A stretch of 64,000 nucleotides of DNA from Microbacterium forte (GCF_031885415.1 NZ_CP116871.1:930001-994000); one strand, 5' to 3'. Positions 34,892 to 45,564 are shown, counted from the stretch's first letter. Numbers and translations: made by a program. Notes: a model not told the origin generated them from the sequence alone.

Positions 34892-35671
34892 ATGACGTCA
34901 GAGCAGTCCGTGGAGCCCGAAACTTCGCCCGCAGAGACTGAGAAGCCTCGTCACGCAGGCTTCGCCTATGCGCTCGGTCGCAGCCTCATCACCCCGCTCG
35001 CGCGCACGATCTACCGCCCACGCATCGAGGGCAGGGAGAACGTCCCGAAGGACGGCGCGGTGATCTTCGCGAGCAATCACCTCTCCTTCATCGACTCGAT
35101 CGCGATTCCGGTGGCCTCTCCGCGTCCCGTGCATTTTCTGGCGAAGTCCACCTATTTCGAGGGGACGGGGTTCAAGGGCTGGCTCAGCAAGACGTTCTTC
35201 GAGTCCATCGGCGCCATCTCCGTGCGCCGTGGTGCGGGCAAGGCCGCCCTCGACGCCCTCGACGTGCAACGCCAGCTGCTCGACGAGGGCCTCGCCGTCG
35301 CTCTCTACCCCGAGGGCACGCGTTCGACCGACGGACGCCTGTACAAGGGGCGCACGGGTGTGGCCTTCCTTGCGCTGCAGACCGGAGCACCTGTCGTCCC
35401 GGTCGGATTGATCGGCACGGACAAGGTCATGCCCGTCGGCGCCAAGATGCCCACTCTGAAGGAACGCATCACGGTGCGCTTCGGCGAACCGCTCGACCTC
35501 TCGCCCCACGGCCCCGCCACGAGCGGTCGCGCCCGCAGACTCGCGACGGACGAGATCATGGCCGCGATCCATGCCCTGTCCGGCCAGGAGCTTGCCGACG
35601 CCTACAACGAGGCTCCCGCGCAGAGCACGATCGAGAAGATCAAGCAGGCGCTCCCCCACGAACGCCGCTGA
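34892..35671 (+). CDS. plsC: 1-acyl-sn-glycerol-3-phosphate acyltransferase
   Basis: 259 residues. PlsC acylates lysophosphatidate in phospholipid synthesis at the cytoplasmic face of the membrane. The catalytic HX4D is NHLSFID (His63, Asp68), and the glycerophosphate-binding motif is PEGTRST (140-146). A VPVGLIGT motif follows. The N-terminal 20 residues are acidic and variable, and the C-terminus is basic. ATG 34892 is six bases after TAATCT. Mycobacterial-type paralogues exist, so the precise acyl acceptor could differ. Confidence 0.9.
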   Translation: MTSEQSVEPETSPAETEKPRHAGFAYALGRSLITPLARTIYRPRIEGRENVPKDGAVIFASNHLSFIDSIAIPVASPRPVHFLAKSTYFEGTGFKGWLSKTFFESIGAISVRRGAGKAALDALDVQRQLLDEGLAVALYPEGTRSTDGRLYKGRTGVAFLALQTGAPVVPVGLIGTDKVMPVGAKMPTLKERITVRFGEPLDLSPHGPATSGRARRLATDEIMAAIHALSGQELADAYNEAPAQSTIEKIKQALPHERR

Positions 35672-35685
35672 CGCGGACCGACCGC

Positions 35686-36180
35686 TCAGTCCGTCTCTGC
35701 GCGCACCGACGCCTCGTGCCGCACCGGGAAGTTCATCGAGTTCGCGATGAAGCACCATTCGTTGGCCTGCGCATGAGCACGCTCGGCCGCGTCGATCATC
35801 GACACATCCGCGACGACCACCTCCGGACGCAGCATCACCTCGACGAACGCGCCGCCGCCTTTCCCGTCCTCCCGCATCATCCCCGAAGCCGAGTCCCGAT
35901 AGGAGACGACGACGACGCCTGCAGTGACGCAGGCGTGCAGGTAGGAGAGCAGATGGCACTCGGAGAGCGAGGCGAGCAGCAGATCCTCGGGATTCCACCG
36001 CGACGGATCGCCACGGAACGGCTTGTCGGCTGAGGCGAGGATGTCGGGCTTGCCCGCGACCTCCAGCGTGACATCGCGACGATATTCGCGATAGCCGCTG
36101 GTGCCGGTGCCGGAGTTGCCGGTCCAGGTGGAGCTGAGTGAATAGCGATGCTCGCCGAGCGGCACTGGTCTATCTGCCAT
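35686..36180 (-). CDS. OsmC/YhfA-family protein
   Basis: 164 residues from ATG 36180. OsmC-fold proteins are thiol-dependent hydroperoxide reductases. Candidate redox cysteines are Cys75 in LSECHLLSYLH and Cys143 in NEWCFIANSMN, the two positions expected for the family, plus Cys84. The phrasing SECHLL and CFIANSM is closer to the YhfA-like subgroup than to classical OsmC or Ohr, so peroxide reduction is probable but not certain. The gene is convergent with plsC (14 bases) and divergent from asparaginase. CAGACT ends six bases before the ATG. Confidence 0.87.
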   Translation of the reverse strand: MADRPVPLGEHRYSLSSTWTGNSGTGTSGYREYRRDVTLEVAGKPDILASADKPFRGDPSRWNPEDLLLASLSECHLLSYLHACVTAGVVVVSYRDSASGMMREDGKGGGAFVEVMLRPEVVVADVSMIDAAERAHAQANEWCFIANSMNFPVRHEASVRAETD

Positions 36181-36261
36181 GTCGACAGTCTGCCACCAGG
36201 AAGCCCTCGACGATCCCCGTGCTTGGCACTGCGTGCACCCAACCGACGATATCCTTGGGAG

Positions 36262-37257
36262 GTGCTGGAGACTCTCACCGTTCAAGATGCCGTGGAACTC
36301 GCCGTCGTCGAACGGAGCGGATTCATCGAGTCCCGCCACGCGGGAGCAGCGGTGGTGCTCTCGCCCGATGGCGACATCGTCGCGCGCTATGGGAACGCGG
36401 ACGCTCTGATCCTGCCTCGCTCCAGCCTCAAGCCGTTGCAGGCCGTGGCGTGCATCACCGCAGGAGCCGCTCTGGAGGGCGCGCAGCTCGCCATGTCCAC
36501 CGCGAGCCACAGCGGCACCGACCGTCATGCCGCGGTCGTCCGCGACGTCCTCACCGAGGGCGGCCTCACCGAGGACCACCTGGGTTGCCCGCCGGCGTGG
36601 CCCGGCGATACGTCCGCCCGTGACGAGCTCGTGCGCGAGCACGGTGCGCAGACCCGCATCCGCATGAACTGCTCCGGCAAGCATGCGGCGATGCTTCGCG
36701 CCTGCGTCGCGACCGGCTGGCCCACCGACAGCTACCTCGACCCGACTCACCCGCTGCAGCTGCACATCCGCGAGGTCATCGAGCGGCTGACCGGCGAGAA
36801 GGTCGCCCACACGGCGATCGACGGATGCGGCGCCCCGGTCTACGCGATCACGCTGACGGGTCTCGCCCGTTCGATCCACCGGATCGGCACCGCTTCCGAT
36901 CGCTCTCCGTTCGCCCTGCATCGGGTCGCAGGATCTCTGGTGCGCGCGGTGCGCGAGCACCCCTGGACCATCGACGGCCCCGGTCGCCCTGACACCATCG
37001 CGATCGAGAAGCTCGGGGTGTTCGCGAAGGGCGGCGCAGAGGGCGTCATGGTCATGGTCGCTCCGAACGGAACGACCGTGGCGCTGAAGATGCTCGACGG
37101 CGGCGCACGCGCATCGACCATCGTGGCCGCGACTCTGCTCGCACGCGCAGGCGGGCTCACCGACTCCGAGGTCGCGACTCTCGCCGCCGCTCTGCCTCTC
37201 GAGGTGCTCGGTGGCGGCGCGGAGGTCGGAGCCGTGCGCCCCGGCAGCGGCATCTGA
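36262..37257 (+). CDS. Asparaginase (type II superfamily, Rhizobium etli-like)
   Basis: 331 residues from GTG 36262. No usable ribosome site precedes it, but TATCCT (36250-36255) ends exactly six bases upstream, matching the leaderless rule, so I chose this start. It belongs to the Asparaginase_II family, unrelated to E. coli AnsB. The Ser-x-x-Lys pair proposed as catalytic in the R. etli enzyme is present (Ser54, Lys57 in RSSLKP), as are SHSGTDRHA, NCSGKHAAML and DGCGAPVYA, the last with a likely metal ligand Cys. It hydrolyses asparagine to aspartate and ammonia in the cytoplasm. Confidence 0.9.
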   Translation: MLETLTVQDAVELAVVERSGFIESRHAGAAVVLSPDGDIVARYGNADALILPRSSLKPLQAVACITAGAALEGAQLAMSTASHSGTDRHAAVVRDVLTEGGLTEDHLGCPPAWPGDTSARDELVREHGAQTRIRMNCSGKHAAMLRACVATGWPTDSYLDPTHPLQLHIREVIERLTGEKVAHTAIDGCGAPVYAITLTGLARSIHRIGTASDRSPFALHRVAGSLVRAVREHPWTIDGPGRPDTIAIEKLGVFAKGGAEGVMVMVAPNGTTVALKMLDGGARASTIVAATLLARAGGLTDSEVATLAAALPLEVLGGGAEVGAVRPGSGI

Positions 37258-37276
37258 CCATACGACGTACCGCTGC

Positions 37277-40042
37277 TCATCGCCCGGACGCCAATGCCGG
37301 GACCACGACACGACGAGGCCCGACGTCACCGATCAGCGACCAGGCACGTCCGGCATGCGGTCGCGCGTAGGGCGGGAGTTCTCGCACGCCCGCGAGCTGC
37401 CGCAGCTCGGCGGCGTTCTCTGCCCGGATGAGAGTCTCACCCTCTCGGCGCACCCGTTGCCACAGCGGCCAGTTCCGTTGCCACGCGTCCGCGTCGCCGA
37501 TCACTATGGTCGGATGTGTCGACGTCGTGAGGTCGCGAGGTTCACCCGAGAGCGCCACGACATCGCATCCTGGGTGCGCGGCGGCCAGCGATTCGGCGAC
37601 CGTCGGCACCCCCGCGGTGACGAGCGCCGTGAGAGCGCATCGCGGCGACCAACCGCTGTCCTGCCGATACCGAGAGGCACCGTGGGCAGGGCCTGACGAT
37701 CGCAGTCGCTCCTCGGGTACCCAGACCAGCTGGATCTCTCGATCTCCCATCCGCATCCGCCCCGGCGGTCGGTCTCGATCGAAACCGTCGGACTCGCCGC
37801 CTGCGGCGAGATGATCGACACGGCTCGGCATCCTCAGGAGCCCCCGGCGTGGCAGCGCATCGAGAAGCCGACCGATGGGCCCCGCCGCTCTCGTCGCCGT
37901 GAGCACGAAGGTGGTACGGGAACCGTGCCGCAGGATCTGATCCCAGAGCTGCGCGACATGCTGACCGTATTCCACAGGCAGCTCGCTGATCCTGACGTCG
38001 ATGTCGTCGCAGAGAACGAGACCTGCGCCGCGCGATCCGTCTGCCGCCAGAGCGACGACGGCGTCCCAGGCGTGCTCCGGGTCGGACGGTATCCAGAGCG
38101 GGTCTGCGTGCTGCTTGGCCAGCGCACGCAGAGCCGAGGTACGCCCCGACCCCGGCCCGCCCAGGAGCACGATGCCACGATCGGACCCGATTGAGAGGAA
38201 CACGAGCGGCTGGCGCTGACGCTCCGGCTCGTCGGCTCGCCCCAGAACGGCATCGCCCTCCCGCGTCTCCACCTGAAGCGTGGCCAGTGGGAGCATACGC
38301 GGAAGCACGGGCAGCCACGGGCTGTGCGGGCTTTCGGCGTCGGCCCATCTCATGGCGATGGCTCTCAGGTCGGCCGCGCCCGTCAGCGCCACTCTCATCG
38401 CCGTCGGTTCCGCATCCTGGGGACGACGGACCAGCGCCAGTCCCCTGGACTCCACCCCGCCGGGAAGCTCAGCCGCACCGTCGGTGCCGATCACGGCGCG
38501 GCTGTCTGCGGCGTCAGCAACACGCAGGCTCACTCGAAGCGGGCAGTTGGCTGCCAGCGCATCGCGGATCACGCCGGAAGCGCGCTGGGTTCCGAGGATC
38601 AGATGCATACCGAGGGCTCTGCCCCGAGCAGCGATATCGGTGAACACGGCACCGAGGTCGGCATGATCCTGAAGCAACGCCGCGAACTCGTCGACCACGA
38701 TCACCAGCCTCGCCATTCCGATCTCCCGCACATCACGTGCGCCGGCCTCTGCGAGGACGGACTCACGGCGGCGCAGCTCTGCGGTCAGGCTCGAGACTCC
38801 TCTGCGCGCTCCCTCCTCATCGAGATCCGTGATGACCGCTGCCACCTGCGGAAGCGTCCGAAGCGGCTCGAAAGCCGTCCCCCCTTTGAAATCCGCCAGG
38901 ACGAAAGTCACTCGATCCGGCCCATGGCTGCTCGCCATGGCTGTCACCCACGACACCAGCAGCTCGCTCTTGCCGCTGCCCGTCGTGCCGGTCACTATGG
39001 CGTGCGGCCCGTCGTCGACGATGTCGAGCAGGACGTCGGCGTGTTCGCCGCGGCCCACCACCGCAGCGAGACCGACCTGCGACTCGGGCTGGCGGAGGTC
39101 GCTCAGTGCCACCCTGCTCGGGAGCGAGTCCAGCTCATCGCCCTCGACCGAGCTCTCTTCTGCGGTCGCGATCGCCTGATCGCGGGACACGCATTCAGTG
39201 GAGACCTCGACGATCCCCTGCGGTGTGCGCACGCTCGCGCGGTGCGGCTCGACGATGTCGATGACCGTGGTGATTCCCTCGGGGACATCCTCGCCGCGTC
39301 CGAGCAGCCAGATCACGGCGTCAGCCGCCGGCCGGGGGTCCCCGCTTCGCGCCACCGCGACGCGGAGCGACCCGCGCCGCGTGAAGCGCGCCTGCGGAAA
39401 CCGCGCGACCCCCAGCTCCTCGAGATGTGGGCCGACGATCGACATCTGCGCAGCTCCGAATCTCACACACAGCTGCACCACGAGGGCTCTCGCTACGGAG
39501 GCGACGACGGGGTGCGCACCGCGCAGACCGAGGCCACTGCTGAGCGGAACCGTCATCGGTACGTTCTCGACCCTGGCGCATCGCGTCTTGAAGTCTCGTT
39601 CGCGTTCCCCGTCGCCTCCCGACGCCCGCACACCGCTGGTGCCGACACCGCTGCCGACGACGATCTCGGTGTCGGCGTCCGGTGGCTCGAGGCCGCGCAG
39701 CGGAGGTTGCGCCAGACCTGCGGCCGCATCGGGATGACGGTGCCATCGCATCTGACGCTCGTCATCATGGAGCCGTGACAGCTGCGCTTCCGCGAGCGAC
39801 CACGCCGCCGCGCTCTCGGCCTCCGCGACGCGGAACGCCTTTCGCCGGGAGCGCGACCCGTCGATCAGCGACGCGAGGATCATCAGAGGTCCGAGGGCTG
39901 CGAAGCACAGCGAGAACAGGGAACCGGTGACGAGCCAGAGCACCACCCCGGCGGCGACGGGCACGAGCGCCGCGATGAACGGCGTCGGCGGTCTGCGTGC
40001 GGGCACGGGGGCGGCGGGGATCGCTATGGGCAGAGAATCCAT
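37277..40042 (-). CDS. FtsK/SpoIIIE-type ATPase, EccC-like
   Basis: 921 residues from ATG 40042 (an open frame continues to 40087). Two membrane helices lie near 22-60. The first ATPase domain has Walker A GTTGSGKS (352-359), LADFKGGTAFE and Walker B VIVVDEF (447-453), with GTQRASG after it. The second has a degenerate P-loop GPGSGRTS (629-636) in which Lys is replaced by Arg. This resembles EccC/EssC, the motor of type VII secretion, but only two ATPase modules are seen and no WXG100, EccB, EccD or EccE genes are nearby. PP2C lies 57 bases upstream. Chromosome translocation by FtsK itself is unlikely because the gamma domain is absent. Confidence 0.85.
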   Translation of the reverse strand: MDSLPIAIPAAPVPARRPPTPFIAALVPVAAGVVLWLVTGSLFSLCFAALGPLMILASLIDGSRSRRKAFRVAEAESAAAWSLAEAQLSRLHDDERQMRWHRHPDAAAGLAQPPLRGLEPPDADTEIVVGSGVGTSGVRASGGDGERERDFKTRCARVENVPMTVPLSSGLGLRGAHPVVASVARALVVQLCVRFGAAQMSIVGPHLEELGVARFPQARFTRRGSLRVAVARSGDPRPAADAVIWLLGRGEDVPEGITTVIDIVEPHRASVRTPQGIVEVSTECVSRDQAIATAEESSVEGDELDSLPSRVALSDLRQPESQVGLAAVVGRGEHADVLLDIVDDGPHAIVTGTTGSGKSELLVSWVTAMASSHGPDRVTFVLADFKGGTAFEPLRTLPQVAAVITDLDEEGARRGVSSLTAELRRRESVLAEAGARDVREIGMARLVIVVDEFAALLQDHADLGAVFTDIAARGRALGMHLILGTQRASGVIRDALAANCPLRVSLRVADAADSRAVIGTDGAAELPGGVESRGLALVRRPQDAEPTAMRVALTGAADLRAIAMRWADAESPHSPWLPVLPRMLPLATLQVETREGDAVLGRADEPERQRQPLVFLSIGSDRGIVLLGGPGSGRTSALRALAKQHADPLWIPSDPEHAWDAVVALAADGSRGAGLVLCDDIDVRISELPVEYGQHVAQLWDQILRHGSRTTFVLTATRAAGPIGRLLDALPRRGLLRMPSRVDHLAAGGESDGFDRDRPPGRMRMGDREIQLVWVPEERLRSSGPAHGASRYRQDSGWSPRCALTALVTAGVPTVAESLAAAHPGCDVVALSGEPRDLTTSTHPTIVIGDADAWQRNWPLWQRVRREGETLIRAENAAELRQLAGVRELPPYARPHAGRAWSLIGDVGPRRVVVPALASGR

Positions 40043-40099
40043 GCCCCCAGTGGACCGCGCGGGAGGGGCCCAGTGAGCGCCCTCCACAGGGATCGGACG

Positions 40100-40939
40100 T
40101 TATTCGGAGGATTCGCCCTGTGTGGAGGAGGACTCGTCCGCTACGGAGGGGGCCTCGTCAGGCGCCGAAGAGGACTCGTCCTCGATCTGCACGATGACGA
40201 GCGTCACATTGTCGCGGCCACCGTTCTCCAACGCAGCCGCGAGCATCGCATCGACGGCAGCGGCAGGATCGGCGTTCTCACGGAGGAAATGCTGGATGCC
40301 GTAGTCGGTGAGCTCTTTCGTCAGCCCGTCCGAGCAGATCACGAACCGGTCGCCCGGGCGGACATCGAGAGTGACGTAGTCGGGTGCAGTGAGTTCACTC
40401 GCTCCCACCGCTCGTGTGATCACATTGCTGTAGGGGTGACCCTCGGCCTCTTCGGGGCTGATCTTGCCAGCGGCGATGAGCTCCTGGACGACCGAGTGGT
40501 CGGTGGTGATCTGCACCAGACGTTCGTCCCGGAGAAGGTACACACGCGAGTCGCCGATGTTGAGCGAGGTCCAGTGCGGCTCGTCCCCCTCGAACTCGAG
40601 GAAGACCCCGGTGAGGGTGGTGCCGGTGCCTTCATCGGTGGTCTCGGGGTGGTCGGCGATGTCGGCGACGGCCAGCTGAAGCGCTCCCTCGATGGCTCCG
40701 CGATCGACCGCGCCGGCGGCGACGACCGCATCGAGTCGTCTGACCGTGCTCCGGCTCGCGATCTCTCCACCGGCATGACCCCCCATGCCGTCGGCGACGA
40801 TGAACAGCGGGTAGTCCGCGAAGAACGCATCCTGATTCGTCTCACGGCGGCGCCCCACATCAGTGACACCCGCCCAGGAGAGCAACAGCGAACGCTGCGC
40901 AACCCTGACGCTGTGCGTCTTCGTCGTCGTCTCAGCCAC
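40100..40939 (-). CDS. PP2C-family Ser/Thr protein phosphatase
   Basis: 279 residues. The metal-binding motifs are ETNQDAFF (Asp37), VADGMGGHAGGE (Asp50), NIGDSRVYLL, DGLTKELTD and GGRDNVTLVIV, which together define an active PPM/PP2C phosphatase. There is no transmembrane helix; the acidic Ser-rich C-terminus is soluble, unlike mycobacterial PstP. It starts at GTG 40939 with GGAGG six bases upstream. It precedes the EccC-like gene in the same orientation, so it may regulate that ATPase or a Ser/Thr kinase encoded elsewhere. No kinase is in the window. Confidence 0.93.
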   Translation of the reverse strand: MAETTTKTHSVRVAQRSLLLSWAGVTDVGRRRETNQDAFFADYPLFIVADGMGGHAGGEIASRSTVRRLDAVVAAGAVDRGAIEGALQLAVADIADHPETTDEGTGTTLTGVFLEFEGDEPHWTSLNIGDSRVYLLRDERLVQITTDHSVVQELIAAGKISPEEAEGHPYSNVITRAVGASELTAPDYVTLDVRPGDRFVICSDGLTKELTDYGIQHFLRENADPAAAVDAMLAAALENGGRDNVTLVIVQIEDESSSAPDEAPSVADESSSTQGESSE

Positions 40940-41078
40940 TCATCGCCTCCGGATCGCCTGCGGGTCGGGGTCCCCCAGGACACTCACACATCGTAGTGGA
41001 CGGTGCCACGGTGGCACTCGCGCCCGTGGAGGCCGCTCGCAGTCGAGCGGCGCCGTCCCGGGGCTGCGACATGACCAT
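40932..41078 (-). CDS. Possible 48-residue leader ORF upstream of PP2C
   Basis: An ATG at 41078 follows TAACGT (41085-41090) by six bases, the same rule as the confirmed leaderless genes, with GGAGG also in that spacer. The ORF runs 48 codons and ends in TGA eight bases inside the PP2C gene, which would couple the two. The product has a CxC motif (CEC) near residue 31 and no recognisable domain. It could be a real small protein, a leader peptide, or chance. Confidence 0.35.
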   Translation of the reverse strand: MVMSQPRDGAARLRAASTGASATVAPSTTMCECPGGPRPAGDPEAMSG

Positions 41079-41137
41079 GCCTCCACGTTATCGTCTTCAA
41101 CCGGTGCTCTGAGCCACAGAGCGTCGTCTCCGTACAG

Positions 41138-41171
41138 CACAGAGCCCCCGACCGAAGTCGAGGGCTCTGTG
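41138..41171. terminator. Terminator between the 41182 gene and PP2C
   Basis: CACAGAGCCC (41138-41147) pairs with GGGCTCTGTG (41162-41171). A further CGAC/GTCG pairing extends the stem after one mismatch. It lies 11 bases after the stop of the minus-strand gene at 41182. No T-run is obvious. Confidence 0.65.
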
Positions 41172-41181
41172 TCGCGTCAGA

Positions 41182-41967
41182 TCAGGCCGGGGGCTGCGTG
41201 GGGTCCGTGGGCGGAACCTGCGGAGCTGCCGGGGGCGCTGCGGGCGGAGCGGGCGGAGCCGTCGGGGGTGTCGACGGCGCAGCGGGCGGAACGCCGGGTG
41301 CGGCCGGGGACGACGGTGCCGCCGGCGGTGCGTAGCCGGGCTGGGCAGGCTGAGCCGGCGGGGCGTAGCCGGGCTGAGCGGGCGGAGTGTAGCCCTGCGG
41401 CGCGGGAGGCGCATAGCCCTGCTGAGGAGCGCCGTAGCCCTGCGGAGCGCCGTAGCCGGGGCCCGCGACCGGGCGCGGCTGCACGGGCACGCCGTCCCAG
41501 ACGGTGGAGTCAGCGAGGAAGCTGTTCCCTGCCCACGGAGCGGGAACGATGTTCGGGTTCCAGCGGGACTTGTCGAAGGCGTTGATGCCGTACCAGACGA
41601 TCGAGAGCAGAACGAACAGGACGACCCAGACAGCGTCCTTCTGCAGCTTGAGTCCGACACGCCATGCAGCGAGAGCGAGGACGACCGCGAGCGCGATACC
41701 CGTCAGGAAGTTGAGGTACGGGATGAACGAGAGCCCGATGCCGATCAGGACGACCCACGGCGAGATGTCTCCGAGCTTCGCGAAGATCATCGTGTTGTAC
41801 ACGGGAACCCACGCGCGCCACTTGCCCTGCACGCCCGCCTTTTCGAAGATCTTCATCAGGAAGATCGACGAGATCACATAGAACGCCAGTGCGAAGAGCA
41901 GACTGATCAAGAAGACGACGAAGAGGCCGGCGATAGCCGCCCCGTTGTCGTAATAGTCGTTGTACAT
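41182..41967 (-). CDS. Membrane protein with a Pro/Ala/Gly-rich cytoplasmic-type tail (DUF5684-like)
   Basis: 261 residues from ATG 41967, which has GGAGGGG just upstream; longer frames are not supported. Residues about 10-150 form four membrane helices, with FEKAGVQGKWRAWVPVYNTMIFAKL between the first two, a sequence typical of DUF5684 proteins. The last 110 residues are low complexity with GYAPP, GYGAPQ and PAAP repeats. Related proteins are sometimes annotated as signal peptidase I-like, but no Ser/Lys dyad is seen. Function is unknown. It is separated from PP2C by a terminator. Confidence 0.8.
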   Translation of the reverse strand: MYNDYYDNGAAIAGLFVVFLISLLFALAFYVISSIFLMKIFEKAGVQGKWRAWVPVYNTMIFAKLGDISPWVVLIGIGLSFIPYLNFLTGIALAVVLALAAWRVGLKLQKDAVWVVLFVLLSIVWYGINAFDKSRWNPNIVPAPWAGNSFLADSTVWDGVPVQPRPVAGPGYGAPQGYGAPQQGYAPPAPQGYTPPAQPGYAPPAQPAQPGYAPPAAPSSPAAPGVPPAAPSTPPTAPPAPPAAPPAAPQVPPTDPTQPPA

Positions 41968-42085
41968 GATCCCCTCCGGATCCGATGGAGCTGACGCTGT
42001 GCGCGCCGCGACACCAACCATATCGGTGTGCTGATATTTGGGGCAACGACACACGCGCGGAGAACTCCCTGCGCGACATGCTCGG

Positions 42086-42832
42086 TCATTCCGCGACGAC
42101 GAGCTCCACGACACCGGGTTCGTCGGTGCGGCGGAGAACGAGTCCCCGGCCACCGGTCCACGTCTCCAGCGTCCGAAGCGACCGGATGCGGGGGCGGTCC
42201 TCGGCGAGAGCCCGCACGAGGAGCCCCTTGGACTTCTTGTTGAAGTGGTTGAGAGCGCGACCGTGCTCCGTCACGACTCGCACGTAGCAGGAGGCGACGG
42301 CGTGCGGCACCGGGCCGAGCGCGACGTAGGCCTCGCTGCGCAGATCGAGGACGAAGTCGGGGTCCTCCCCCGCTATCGCCTCCATGGTGGCGTCTGCCCA
42401 GTGTCGGCGCAGCGCGGGCAGACCTGGAAGCGATATCCCTGCAGCGAGTCGGTACGGCGGTATGGGATCGAGAGCGCCTACCGGGCCGAGCGGGGCCGAG
42501 TGGATCCACACGTGTGCGCCGAGCCAGCGACGGGATGCGGGAGCGAGACTGCCCGCGTCGAGCGCGTCATACAGGACGCCGGTGTAACGGTTGACCGCCG
42601 GCATGGTCGCCGCGGAGCGCAGCATCCGATTGTGCGCGACATCGCCGGCCTGCTTCGGGCTGAGTTTCAGCACTTTCCGCGCGTGCTCTTCGTCTCCTGC
42701 AAGATCGACGAGAGCGTCGATCACCTCGTGACGCTTCGCGCCGAGGCCCGGAAGCGCGAGCGCGCCCAGGTCGAGAGGGGCACCGTCGCCTCCGGATCGC
42801 TTCGTCTCTGACGGGGGCAGCAGAATCTTCAT
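42086..42832 (-). CDS. yaaA: YaaA-family peroxide stress protein (DUF328)
   Basis: 248 residues, the family's usual length. YaaA limits damage from hydrogen peroxide, apparently by lowering free iron and protecting DNA. Diagnostic segments are ILLPPSETK at the start, PAVNRYTGVLYDAL near 78-91, and the C-terminal FNKKSKG helix. ATG 42832 has GAGG four bases upstream. It is downstream of the ATP synthase operon terminator and has its own transcript. Confidence 0.9.
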   Translation of the reverse strand: MKILLPPSETKRSGGDGAPLDLGALALPGLGAKRHEVIDALVDLAGDEEHARKVLKLSPKQAGDVAHNRMLRSAATMPAVNRYTGVLYDALDAGSLAPASRRWLGAHVWIHSAPLGPVGALDPIPPYRLAAGISLPGLPALRRHWADATMEAIAGEDPDFVLDLRSEAYVALGPVPHAVASCYVRVVTEHGRALNHFNKKSKGLLVRALAEDRPRIRSLRTLETWTGGRGLVLRRTDEPGVVELVVAE

Positions 42833-42851
42833 GACACCTCGGTGATACAGA

Positions 42852-42891
42852 CGCGTCCGCCCCGACCCCCGGAGGGGTCGAGGCGGACGCG
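42852..42891 (-). terminator. Terminator of the ATP synthase operon
   Basis: A long, nearly perfect hairpin: 10 bp (42852-42861 against 42882-42891), a single-base internal bulge, then 7 more bp with a CGGA-type loop. It begins 15 bases past the atpC stop codon. There is no poly-T tail. Confidence 0.8.
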
Positions 42892-42905
42892 ATGAACTGA
42901 ACTGC

Positions 42906-43166
42906 TCAGGCGATGAGAGCCGCGTTGCCTGCCACGATCGTCAGGACGTCGCCCTCCATCGAGAGGAAGCCGTCCTGCGCGTTGGCGAGCACCTTGGTGC
43001 CATCCGTCTGAGTGATGCGGACCTGGCCTTCGGCGAGGATGGCCAGAACCGGCTCGTGGCCGGTCATGAAGCCGATCTCACCCTCGACGGTCTTGGCGAC
43101 CACGAGGCTCGCCTCTCCCGTCCAGACCTCCGCATCCGCGGAGACGAGGCTGACATGCAATGCCAT
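42906..43166 (-). CDS. atpC: ATP synthase epsilon subunit, short form
   Basis: 86 residues from ATG 43166, two bases after the atpD stop; AGGAG precedes it. Only the N-terminal ten-strand beta-barrel domain is present (ALHVSLVSADAEVWTG, GEIGFMTGHEPVLAIL). The C-terminal helical hairpin found in most bacterial epsilon subunits, which inhibits ATP hydrolysis, is missing. It still suffices to link gamma to the c-ring. Short epsilon proteins may be a lineage trait of Microbacteriaceae rather than damage. Confidence 0.93.
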   Translation of the reverse strand: MALHVSLVSADAEVWTGEASLVVAKTVEGEIGFMTGHEPVLAILAEGQVRITQTDGTKVLANAQDGFLSMEGDVLTIVAGNAALIA

Positions 43167-43168
43167 GG

Positions 43169-44644
<1,476 letters not shown>

Positions 44645-45544
44645 CTATTTGCTCGACGAGAGTGCGTCGGCGCCGCCGACGATCTCCGCGATCTGCTGCG
44701 TGATCTCCGCCTGACGCGCGTTGTTGCGCAGACGGGTGTAGTCGGTGATGAGCTTGTCGGCGTTGTCGCTGGCCGACTTCATCGCCTTCTGCGTCGCGGC
44801 CTGCTTGGCAGCAGACGACTGCAGGAGAGCGTTGAAGACACGGCTCTGGATGTACACCGGCAGGATCGCGTCGAGGACTGTCTCGGCATCCGGCTCGAAC
44901 TCGTACAGCGGATAGACGGCGTTGCCGGCCTCCGAGTCGTCGGCTTCCGTGATCTCCAACGGAAGCAGACGCACGGACTCTGGCGACTGCGTCATCATGC
45001 TGACGAAACGGTTGTACACGAGGTGGATCTCGTCGACGCCGCCGTCGTCTGCCCCGCGGCCGAAGTCCTCGAGCAGCTTCGCCGAGATCTCCTCTGCGGT
45101 GTGGAACGACGGGGTGTCGGTGTCGCCGGTCCACTCCGCAGCCGCCGCGATGCGACGGAACTGGAAGTAGCCGACGGCCTTGCGTCCGACGAGGTAGAAC
45201 ACCGGCTCCTTGCCCTGCTCGCGCAGGAGCTCCGCCACCTCGAGACCCTCACGGAGGATCTGCGAGTTGAAGGCTCCGGCGAGACCGCGGTCCGACGAGA
45301 AGATCACGACCGCGGAGCGGCGGATCGTCTCGGGCTCGCGCGTGAGCGGGTGGTCGACGTTCGAGTGCGTCGCGACGGCGGACACGGCCCTCGTCACGGC
45401 TCGCGCGAAGGGACTGGACGCTTTGACACGTCCCATCGCCTTCTGGATGCGCGAAGCCGCGATGAGTTCCATCGCCTTCGTGATCTTCTTGGTCGTCTGA
45501 GCAGAGCTGATCTTCTGCTTGTAGACCCTGAGTTGAGCGCCCAT
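44645..45544 (-). CDS. atpG: ATP synthase gamma subunit
   Basis: 299 residues, the central stalk. The conserved N-terminal helix [32 protein letters not shown] and the C-terminal helix ([33 protein letters not shown] region) are complete. The Rossmann-like middle includes [10 protein letters not shown]. The length is typical of actinobacteria. The gene lies between atpA and atpD, with about 20-base gaps. Confidence 0.97.
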   Translation of the reverse strand: MGAQLRVYKQKISSAQTTKKITKAMELIAASRIQKAMGRVKASSPFARAVTRAVSAVATHSNVDHPLTREPETIRRSAVVIFSSDRGLAGAFNSQILREGLEVAELLREQGKEPVFYLVGRKAVGYFQFRRIAAAAEWTGDTDTPSFHTAEEISAKLLEDFGRGADDGGVDEIHLVYNRFVSMMTQSPESVRLLPLEITEADDSEAGNAVYPLYEFEPDAETVLDAILPVYIQSRVFNALLQSSAAKQAATQKAMKSASDNADKLITDYTRLRNNARQAEITQQIAEIVGGADALSSSK

Positions 45545-45564
45545 GAGTTCAGTTCCTCACGCGG

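Noticed and set aside
35686..37329. Long minus-strand extension of the OsmC frame
   Set aside because: The upstream part is antisense to asparaginase; conserved OsmC sequence starts at 36180.
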